Source: Actinomycetota bacterium (GTDB taxonomy: Bacteria; Actinomycetota; Coriobacteriia; Coriobacteriales; RUG844). From it: a stretch of 6,521 nucleotides of DNA. Below are positions 1 to 6,050 of the stretch, one piece after another. A program made the translations under genes and the position numbers. The stretch is from positions 1-6,521 of the forward strand of contig JAAXUU010000082.1 of assembly GCA_013335845.1 (NCBI GenBank). The letters run 5' to 3'. The stretch's first letter is position 1. Every line of letters begins with the position of its first letter. The notes beneath the pieces were generated by a model. That model was given only the letters and a program-made list of their open reading frames with translations. It searched no databases and was not told the DNA's origin.

Positions 1-1181
1 GCGGAGAAAGCCGAGGAAATCGCCGTGAGTAGGTCCTCCTCGGTGATGTTCTTGTTTATGATGTCACGCAAGCGTTGTGTCCCGGCCTCGGGGGCAAACG
101 TCAGTCCACCTTTCTTCTCACCCGCCACCAGTTGGGCGATGTCGACCCCGAAAGCATCGACTCGTTGGGAAGGTATGGAAATGGATATGCCGGTGCTCTC
201 CAGACGTCGATTGAGGCGATGCAGGATATCCTCGATCTGGGAATGATCGGTCGTCGAAAGAGAAGTCAGGGAAGCTTCATCATATCCGGTACAAGCAAGA
301 CCTTGAATGACAGCTGAAACAACGGAATCGGACGTTCGTTCCCGTACCGGTCTGTACGTCATCCCCGCTTGGCAGAAACGGCACCCGCGCGAGCAACCGC
401 GAAGCACCTCGACGGTAAAGCGATCGTGTGTCACTTCCGCAAAGGGTACGATTTGCTCGATATCGGCGGGTCGCTCGGCGAAGTCACGCATCACCCGCTT
501 GTATATGACTGCCGGGAGATCGGGGATGAGCGGTACGACCACGCCCTCACGCTCCTCGTAGAACCGTGGGACGTAGATTCCGTCGATATGTGCGAGAGCG
601 AGGAGTATTTCCTCTCTCGTCGCATTCTCATCACGCAGCCTGCGATGTGTGCTCACGATCTCAAGTATGACATCCTCGCCTTCGCCGATGACGAACGCAT
701 CGAAGAAAGGTACGAAAGGCTCGGGATTATAGACGCAGGGACCACCTGCGATAATGAGTGGGCAGTACTCATCACGTTCACCTGCAAGCAAAGGAAGACG
801 GGCCAGATCCAAGGCTTCCAAGACATTCGTGCAAGCAAGCTCGTGCGGAAGGGTGAAACCCAGTAAATCGAACTCACTCAAAGGGGTATAGGTTTCGAGT
901 GAGAACAAAGGAATCCCCCGCTCGCGCATAATGCCCGCCATGTCGACCCAAGGCACGTAGGCACGTTCAGCCGCGATGGATGTATCGGCATTCAGAATGC
1001 GATAGAGAATCGCAAGCCCCTGGTTCGACTGCCCGATCTCATAGGTATCGGGATAGATCAAAGCGCAGCGATAATCCGCCTCGGTATTGAGGATCGTTCC
1101 CCATTCATGGTCGCAATACCGGCTCGGACGCTCTACTGAAGTGAGTAATGGTTCCAGTTGTTCCCAAATTCCCTCGCTCAC
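1..1181 (-). CDS. TIGR03960-type radical SAM protein, N-terminal 393 residues (cut by left window edge)
   Basis: The frame opens at GTG 1181 and stays open to base 1, giving 393 codons without the C-terminus. Residues ~35-200 form the cobalamin-binding-like N-terminal domain typical of the family (PDTYEIGQSNQGLAILY at 44-60, AGGPCVYNPEP at 145-155, FVIGEGED at 163-170). I see no DxHxxG cobalamin-ligand motif there. The radical SAM core follows, with the [4Fe-4S] cluster motif CSRGCRFC (Cys263, Cys267, Cys270). SLSTTDHSQ (307-315) and LTFAPEAGTQRLRDIINK (360-377) are family-typical. The start overlaps the upstream stop by four bases (GTGA, 1178-1181), with GGGG about 7 bases upstream as a possible ribosome site, so translation is probably coupled. 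Such proteins are often fused to, or followed by, a DUF2344 (TIGR03936) partner and an RNase E/G gene; that part lies outside the window. The substrate is unknown. Family assignment is firm and function is open. Confidence 0.9.
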   Translation of the reverse strand, partial: MSEGIWEQLEPLLTSVERPSRYCDHEWGTILNTEADYRCALIYPDTYEIGQSNQGLAILYRILNADTSIAAERAYVPWVDMAGIMRERGIPLFSLETYTPLSEFDLLGFTLPHELACTNVLEALDLARLPLLAGERDEYCPLIIAGGPCVYNPEPFVPFFDAFVIGEGEDVILEIVSTHRRLRDENATREEILLALAHIDGIYVPRFYEEREGVVVPLIPDLPAVIYKRVMRDFAERPADIEQIVPFAEVTHDRFTVEVLRGCSRGCRFCQAGMTYRPVRERTSDSVVSAVIQGLACTGYDEASLTSLSTTDHSQIEDILHRLNRRLESTGISISIPSQRVDAFGVDIAQLVAGEKKGGLTFAPEAGTQRLRDIINKNITEEDLLTAISSAFS

Positions 1182-2215
1182 GAATCAGCCCCGTCTCCGA
1201 GTGATAATGCAGCAGGAGTGAAGTCTTGGACAGCCACCGCGTCGATATCTATCCTCTCATTCTTTCGATGTTTTGCATCCCGGGCCATTGCTCTGCGTTC
1301 TGAAATCGTAGTTGCGGTTTTGCCGGCTTTTTCGCGAGCCGCTACGACCTTTTGACCTACCCCTACAAGATCTCCCCCGCTCTCGAAATATTCGAGCGCG
1401 GCATAACCCATAGCAAGTGTTCCCGAATAGCCGATTCCGGCCTTTATCGCCCAACCGAGCGCCGGAACGATTCCAACGAGTTGTCGCGCGATTGCGCGGA
1501 GCGCGAACCCTCCACCCAGTACCGCTGCGAGCTCTTTGACTCGTTCCGCACCAAGTTCCTCACCATACGCGGCAGCAATCTGTATGACCATTTTCACCTG
1601 GTTGAACGTCATCACCGGCATATCGGCTCCGGGGATTATAAGAACCGCACCGACTGCTCCGTTCTGGAACGCCGTCGCCTTCGTTATCTCTATGGCCAAC
1701 GGACGGCGGATGAAGGCGAATGAGGCGGCGAACGATAGCCGTTTGGAGCGACAATGATCCACGATCCACGTACCGAGAGACGAGGTGAATTCCTTCGTCG
1801 GGTCGTGACCTTCCTCGACTTTCGTTGTGAAAGCGACGATGTCGACCGGTGACAGCGGGTAAGGCGTCGTATTCGCTATATCCATGACCTTTAGGATATC
1901 GACACAGGTTATCACCGCCGGTATACCTTGGTTGCGCGCGTTGTTCGCTAGGGTACTCACCGATTTCGATGCCCCCGCAACGATGACCGCGAGATCGGTC
2001 AGAGAATCGATAAAGGGAATACCGTCTTCGAAAGGTTCGACATGGATGAACGCATTCGTCGATAACGGCACGAAAGCTTGCCGGAGGAATGAAACCAGCT
2101 CCGATGGAGCCGTCGCATCGACGAAAATCGCGACACGTATCGGTTCACCCTGTTCCCTTATCGTCGCACCGGTTGCTTGGAATACATCTTTTATGTCTAT
2201 AGGGATCCCTGCCAC
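1178..2215 (-). CDS. DUF697-domain protein with degenerate GTPase-like N-terminal half
   Basis: This 345-residue protein has no named function. Residues ~27-130 alternate hydrophobic strands and helices like a P-loop GTPase fold: RVAIFVDATAPSELVSFL (27-44), DLAVIVAGAS (74-83), GIPAVITCVDI (97-107). However, no GxxxxGKS/T walker motif follows the first strand, and the expected NKxD reads TCVD (103-106), so nucleotide binding is doubtful. Residues ~175-278 look like DUF697, the YcjF-type hydrophobic domain often attached to Era-like GTPases (IPGADMP 194-200, QIAAAYGEELG 212-222, VGIVPALGWAIKAGIGYSG 247-265, GYAALEYFE 270-278). The tail (285-345) is charged and then acidic. The GTG start at 2215 is chosen for the AAGGAGG site 6 bases upstream. 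The gene follows rodA after 44 bases and overlaps the radical SAM gene by 4. Membrane association and a regulatory or scaffolding role near the elongation machinery are inference only. Confidence 0.75.
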   Translation of the reverse strand: MAGIPIDIKDVFQATGATIREQGEPIRVAIFVDATAPSELVSFLRQAFVPLSTNAFIHVEPFEDGIPFIDSLTDLAVIVAGASKSVSTLANNARNQGIPAVITCVDILKVMDIANTTPYPLSPVDIVAFTTKVEEGHDPTKEFTSSLGTWIVDHCRSKRLSFAASFAFIRRPLAIEITKATAFQNGAVGAVLIIPGADMPVMTFNQVKMVIQIAAAYGEELGAERVKELAAVLGGGFALRAIARQLVGIVPALGWAIKAGIGYSGTLAMGYAALEYFESGGDLVGVGQKVVAAREKAGKTATTISERRAMARDAKHRKNERIDIDAVAVQDFTPAALSLGDGADS

Positions 2216-2221
2216 GTCGTG

Positions 2222-2228
2222 CCTCCTT
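2222..2228 (-). promoter_or_regulatory. Shine-Dalgarno site of the DUF697-type gene
   Basis: Read on the minus strand this is AAGGAGG, a perfect match to the anti-Shine-Dalgarno core, ending 6 bases before the GTG at 2215. It fixes the start of the downstream protein. It also implies independent, efficient ribosome loading after the 44-base gap behind rodA. Confidence 0.8.
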
Positions 2229-2259
2229 ACCGTCTCGGTTTCACGTTAGTATATCGTCC

Positions 2260-3441
2260 TTATGCTGAAGGCGCTATGCGATGCCGCCATATCGAAAGAA
2301 GTAGTCCCATAGCCATGAAGTTCGTGAGCATGAAGGAAGAGCCATAACTCATGAACGGCAAGGGTATCCCTGTGATCGGCATGAGACCGCAGCACATGCC
2401 GATGTTCTCCAATACCTGGAATATCCACATACCCACAATGCCCGCGACAACAAGGCTCCCGAACAGATCGAAAGAACGGGATGCGATATCGAAGGCGACG
2501 ATGAATAACAGTAGATAAAGGACCAGTAGACCGGAAGCACCGAGAAACCCGAGTTCCTCGCCGATAACGCAAAAAATGAAGTCGGTCGGAGCTTCCGGTA
2601 GGAAACCCATAGCTGATTGGGTCCCGTTCCCGAGACCCTTACCGGTAAGACCACCGCTTCCTATTGCGATCTTCGCCTGCTCCAAGTTATATCCGGCTCC
2701 CGTGGGATCGAGTGATGGGTCGATGAACACCAGAAGACGATTCATCTGATAATCCTTTAGGAATACATCGGTACCCATCCTCGCATCGAGGATCGGGTCG
2801 AGGAAGAGCACCATAGCGACCATCGTGATACAAACCGCACATGTCAGAAGAAGCCATTTGCGATTCGCGCCTCCCACGAAGAGGACTGACGCTGCGATGA
2901 TCAGCATGACCAGTCCTGTGCCTAGATCGGGTTGGGTCATGATACAGATGAAGGGAATCGAGCAAAGACCGAGGACTTTCAGGTATTCTCGGCCGGAATC
3001 GATCGATCCCCGATATTGTGCGACGATTGCGGCGATAAGTAAGATGCTCACGATTTTGGCAGGTTCTCCGGGTTGGACCTGCAATCCGAACAGATTGATC
3101 CATGAAGTAGCACCCTTTGCAGTCACCCCTATGAGGGGGAAATGCGGCGAGAGCAAGAGCAGGACGTCCACGATAAGCATAGGTACGATCAGATGGGAGA
3201 TCTTACGGTAGTCGAGACGCCAGAACAGCACCATGAACACGATTCCCAGACCGACGCCGAACAGCTGTCGCGCAAGTGAGTACTCTTCGAGACCCTGCGT
3301 CGCCGAGGAAACCACCACGAGGCCGTATACCACCAAAGCGAGCACAACCCCGAGAAGAGGCAGGTTCGCAAAGGAAAGAGAGCTTCTCATCCCTTTGATC
3401 CGTCTTCCGGTGAATTGCGATGCTGTAGGCATATTAGGCAC
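2260..3441 (-). CDS. rodA: RodA, SEDS-family peptidoglycan glycosyltransferase
   Basis: RodA polymerises lipid II into glycan strands at the membrane, working with PBP2. This is a full-length SEDS protein (393 residues from this start) with about ten hydrophobic segments; the first is at ~24-48. Family signatures are GATSWINLFGLQVQPGEPAK (110-129), QPDLGTG (170-176), FLPEAPTDFIF (280-290) and PITGIPLPFMSYGSS (355-369). Asp287 in the TDFIF motif corresponds to the catalytic Asp of characterised RodA proteins (Asp262 in E. coli, from memory). The frame also contains GTG 3450 (overlapping the mrdA stop as GTGA), ATG 3447 and ATG 3432. I chose GTG 3441 because GAGGTGAT (3446-3453) places GAGG 8 bases upstream, whereas the alternatives are too close or too far. 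The gene begins 5 bases after the mrdA stop, so the two partners are probably translationally coupled. It ends with TAA at 2260. Identity is very secure; the exact start is less so. Confidence 0.95.
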   Translation of the reverse strand: MPNMPTASQFTGRRIKGMRSSLSFANLPLLGVVLALVVYGLVVVSSATQGLEEYSLARQLFGVGLGIVFMVLFWRLDYRKISHLIVPMLIVDVLLLLSPHFPLIGVTAKGATSWINLFGLQVQPGEPAKIVSILLIAAIVAQYRGSIDSGREYLKVLGLCSIPFICIMTQPDLGTGLVMLIIAASVLFVGGANRKWLLLTCAVCITMVAMVLFLDPILDARMGTDVFLKDYQMNRLLVFIDPSLDPTGAGYNLEQAKIAIGSGGLTGKGLGNGTQSAMGFLPEAPTDFIFCVIGEELGFLGASGLLVLYLLLFIVAFDIASRSFDLFGSLVVAGIVGMWIFQVLENIGMCCGLMPITGIPLPFMSYGSSFMLTNFMAMGLLLSIWRHRIAPSA

Positions 3442-3445
3442 TCTC

Positions 3446-3453
3446 ATCACCTC
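3446..3453 (-). promoter_or_regulatory. Shine-Dalgarno site of rodA inside the mrdA 3' end
   Basis: The minus strand reads GAGGTGAT, eight consecutive matches to the anti-Shine-Dalgarno complement. It overlaps the mrdA stop codon (3449-3447). Its GAGG lies 8 bases before GTG 3441, but only 2 before ATG 3447 and 17 before ATG 3432. This favours 3441 as the rodA start and suggests ribosomes finishing mrdA re-initiate directly. Confidence 0.55.
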
Positions 3454-5510
3454 GATTCATCTAAGGAGGATTCACTTGAGCTGGCATTCTCCACACCGAG
3501 AAGCGTAGCTAGGACCCGGCGGACAGCAGGGGTGCAGACCGAACCACCGCTTCCCGCCTGCTCGATGCAACATGCGACGAGATACTTCGGAGCATCGGCG
3601 GGAGCGTATCCCACATACCAACCCATATCATCTTTCCCGGCCACCTGACCCGTACCGGTCTTTCCCGCAGTGACAACCGAAAAGTATTTGAAATTGACGT
3701 TCGCAGAAGCCTGCTCCCGTAAACCCGTCCGAACGAGCTCTAAATGTGCCGGGTCGTACACGGGTTCTCTGAATATCTCGCCTTGTTTGCCGATCACCGT
3801 CTCCCCTTCTTCAGAGAGGACGTCGAGAAGCACGTGAGGTTTCAGGCACTTACCCGTAGCGATACCAGAGTAGGCGACCGCATTTTGAAGCGGCGTTATC
3901 AAAACATCACCTTGTCCGATGACGAGATTCGCCATGTCTCCGGGAAGCCATAATGCATTTTCCGGAGTATCTTTATTGTATTCGGCTTTCCAATCAGCCG
4001 TGGGAACACGGCCGAAAGCTTCACCAGCGAGTTCGATGCCGGTTTGTGACCCGAAACCCCACTCCTGAAGTCCGTCTTGCAAACCATTGGGTTCGGCTTC
4101 GCGATTCCGATAAAAGCCGAGCGACATCTCATAAAAAGCGATGTCACATGATACAACGAGCGCTTTGACAAGGTCGACGTACCCATGCCCCGTTTTGAGC
4201 CAACAATTCTTGGACCACTCCTCACCGAGTTCCGTCCATGTGCCCTCGCAATTCCATGTGGAATCCGAAGTCGCGAACCCGTGTTTGAGAGCGGTCATCG
4301 AGCAGAATGCTTTGAATGTTGACGCAGCGGGATAGAGTCCGGAAATCGCGCGGTTGGTTAAAGGCCAACCGGATTCCGTCGTGTTGAGCGAATCCCAGAG
4401 ATCTGAAGAGATGCCTCCGATGAACTCGCTTGGATCAAAGGTCGGATAGCTTGCCATCGCCAAGACCCCGCCATCTTCAAGATCGAGCGCTACGATGGCA
4501 CCGGCATTGGCGTTGCTGAATTTGAAGAGCTTCGAGGTTTCGAAAGCCTCGAGAATCGCGGCCTCAGCGGATTGCTGCGCCGCTAAATCTATCGTGAGAC
4601 GGATGTCATTGCCGTTCTTCCCTTCGATCTCCTCGAGAATGGAGATAACGGAACCACTGGCGTCCACTTCGACTTTGCGAGTACCGCGTACGCCCTGAAG
4701 TACCGACTCGAATGACAACTCCGCCCCACTCTTACCCACGATGTCGCCTGACTCATACGACAAGCCGTCGACCGTCGTCGAGTTATTCAACTCGTCTTCC
4801 GAGATGGTGCCCGTATAGCCAAGGACATGGGCGGCGGCACTGCCATAGGGATAAGTACGAACCGTACGCGATTCGACGTTCACACCGGGGAATACCGAAG
4901 GATGTTCGGAGATGAACGATACGACGCGCATTGACACATCACTTGCGACGACACGCTCGGCTTGCGCACCCTCGCTTGCGTTCAGAATACGCTGCTTGAT
5001 AGCGGCACGCGGTATACCCAATACATTTGACAAACGATGGATCACGTTCCGATCGTTTGCGACATCGGAATTAGCCATGACGACGAGGGACGCCCTGTTT
5101 CCGACGAGTTCGGTGCCATTTCGGTCTAGAATGCGACCTCGAACAGCACGCGTCGTATAGGTCGTCGTACGATTCGCTTCGGAAAGCCGTTCGTATGTAT
5201 CGGATGAGATAAGCTGCATGGCCCAAAGTTTCACAAAAAGGGTACCGAGAACAGCTATCGCCACACCACCCAAAACGAGAAGTCGGTTTCGTATACTCGC
5301 ATCGTCCGATCCGACTTCCGCGCTTCCCGGTCGTGAGCCCACTTCTTTTATCGGGGCAGGACCGACACCGACGTTCTTCATTTTCGGCGCGGAGGATTGC
5401 ACGGAAAGAGGTTTCTGCCGATCGTATATCCCTTTGACGATAACGGCGACGACTACAAGCAAAGCTATTACGAGCAACGCAGCTACTGCTGCATTGATGG
5501 CGGCACTCAC
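3447..5510 (-). CDS. mrdA: PBP2 (MrdA), class B penicillin-binding protein of the elongation complex
   Basis: This 687-residue DD-transpeptidase cross-links peptidoglycan and partners RodA. Residues 77-99 are the usual membrane anchor. The pedestal follows (RGRILDRNG 124-132, PYGSAAAHVLGYTG 221-234, GKSGAELSFESVLQG 259-273). The transpeptidase domain has all three motifs: SxxK as STFK (nucleophile Ser397, Lys400), SxD as SCD (454-456) and KTGT (617-620); GQGDVLITPLQ (532-542) is also conserved. KTGTGQ replaces the more common KTGTAQ. Two features are odd. An extra hydrophobic helix at ~7-25 plus a ~50-residue basic/Pro/Gly linker precedes the normal anchor. Cys421, Cys436, His442 and Cys455 are spaced like the PBP2 zinc ligands. 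The C-terminus is a Ser/Glu-rich tail. GTG 5510 was chosen for the near-perfect ribosome site upstream; the next in-frame ATG (Met44, 5381) lacks one. The gene lies 21 bases after mreD and 5 before rodA. FtsI/PbpB is unlikely given the mreD and rodA neighbours. Confidence 0.95.
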   Translation of the reverse strand: MSAAINAAVAALLVIALLVVVAVIVKGIYDRQKPLSVQSSAPKMKNVGVGPAPIKEVGSRPGSAEVGSDDASIRNRLLVLGGVAIAVLGTLFVKLWAMQLISSDTYERLSEANRTTTYTTRAVRGRILDRNGTELVGNRASLVVMANSDVANDRNVIHRLSNVLGIPRAAIKQRILNASEGAQAERVVASDVSMRVVSFISEHPSVFPGVNVESRTVRTYPYGSAAAHVLGYTGTISEDELNNSTTVDGLSYESGDIVGKSGAELSFESVLQGVRGTRKVEVDASGSVISILEEIEGKNGNDIRLTIDLAAQQSAEAAILEAFETSKLFKFSNANAGAIVALDLEDGGVLAMASYPTFDPSEFIGGISSDLWDSLNTTESGWPLTNRAISGLYPAASTFKAFCSMTALKHGFATSDSTWNCEGTWTELGEEWSKNCWLKTGHGYVDLVKALVVSCDIAFYEMSLGFYRNREAEPNGLQDGLQEWGFGSQTGIELAGEAFGRVPTADWKAEYNKDTPENALWLPGDMANLVIGQGDVLITPLQNAVAYSGIATGKCLKPHVLLDVLSEEGETVIGKQGEIFREPVYDPAHLELVRTGLREQASANVNFKYFSVVTAGKTGTGQVAGKDDMGWYVGYAPADAPKYLVACCIEQAGSGGSVCTPAVRRVLATLLGVENASSSESSLDESR

Positions 5511-5516
5511 GCGTGC

Positions 5517-5527
5517 ATCACCCCCTT
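5517..5527 (-). promoter_or_regulatory. Near-perfect Shine-Dalgarno site of mrdA
   Basis: The minus strand reads AAGGGGGTGAT, matching 10 of 11 bases of AAGGAGGTGAT, with its purine core 10 bases before GTG 5510. It fills most of the 21-base gap after mreD and supports the long N-terminal form of PBP2. Confidence 0.75.
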
Positions 5528-5531
5528 CACC

Positions 5532-6050
5532 TTATCGCAGGCTACCGATGTTCTTGATTCGAGGCTTGGTCTGAGAAACGAACCGGTTAATGAACGGAAA
5601 ACACAAGAATGCAAAGAGCACATCGTATAAAGTCGATGGAAGGATACGGAAGAAAAGTGACCGGAAGAAAGAACCGTCATAACCGGTTGTCAGCAGAAGG
5701 ATCCCATACAGGAGTTCGGCGAACAGAGCGGAAATGGCGAAGATGATGATGGGAACCACCCAACCGTCCGATAGAAGGTTCCGTGCAAGCTGACCCGTGA
5801 TATACCCCGTCAAGGTGAATACGAATGCCATACCGCCTATCGGACCGACACCGCACAGATCGAAGATGAGCCCACAGACGAAGCCGAGGATGCAACCCTT
5901 CTTCGAACCTTCCAGTAACGCCGTGCAAACGACTGCCAGCAACATGAAGTTCGGAGTAATCCCTCCGATGGAGATATTCGGTGCAATAGCGATCTGCAGA
6001 ACGGTGCAGATAAGAGTGAATACCGTGATGACTTTCGTCGTGTTACTCAT
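5532..6050 (-). CDS. mreD: MreD, rod-shape-determining membrane protein
   Basis: MreD is a small integral membrane protein of the elongation complex that works with MreC, apparently setting the balance of PBP2-RodA activation. At 172 residues it has the usual family length. Hydrophobic segments lie near 7-23, 32-47, 50-66, 70-88, 98-120 and 140-158. The family-typical core is ITPNFMLLAVVCTALLEGSK (31-50) followed by KGCILGFVCGLIFDLCGVGP (51-70), with Asp64 and the GPIGG turn (69-73). The C-terminal end is basic (TKPRIKNIGSLR), consistent with a cytoplasmic tail. It starts at ATG 6050, overlapping the end of the mreC frame by eight bases (6043-6050). It has only a weak ribosome site, so translation is probably coupled to the upstream gene. 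It ends with TAA at 5532, 21 bases before mrdA. Sequence conservation in MreD is low, but length, topology and position make the call secure. Confidence 0.93.
   Translation of the reverse strand: MSNTTKVITVFTLICTVLQIAIAPNISIGGITPNFMLLAVVCTALLEGSKKGCILGFVCGLIFDLCGVGPIGGMAFVFTLTGYITGQLARNLLSDGWVVPIIIFAISALFAELLYGILLLTTGYDGSFFRSLFFRILPSTLYDVLFAFLCFPFINRFVSQTKPRIKNIGSLR

Noticed and set aside
369..866. A 165-codon open frame on the plus strand
   Set aside because: It lies antisense within the radical SAM gene, whose minus-strand frame shows clear family motifs throughout. The plus-strand product shows no recognisable domain.
1..1181. The radical SAM gene as a frameshifted pseudogene
   Set aside because: Translation from GTG 1181 gives one uninterrupted frame of 393 codons with all expected motifs in order. 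It is only truncated by the window edge.
1884..2249. A 121-codon plus-strand frame, and another at 1352-1723
   Set aside because: Both are antisense to the DUF697-type gene, have low-information composition and lack convincing ribosome sites. They are best explained as shadows.
2248..2253. TATACT on the minus strand as a possible -10 box in the 44-base gap before the DUF697 gene
   Set aside because: No reasonable -35 hexamer is found 15-18 bases upstream (tagcgc at 17) and there is no extended -10 TG. Read-through from rodA explains expression.
5218..5574. A 118-codon plus-strand frame over the mrdA start
   Set aside because: It is antisense to the PBP2 N-terminus and anchor region. The product is Thr/Pro/Arg-rich without recognisable motifs.
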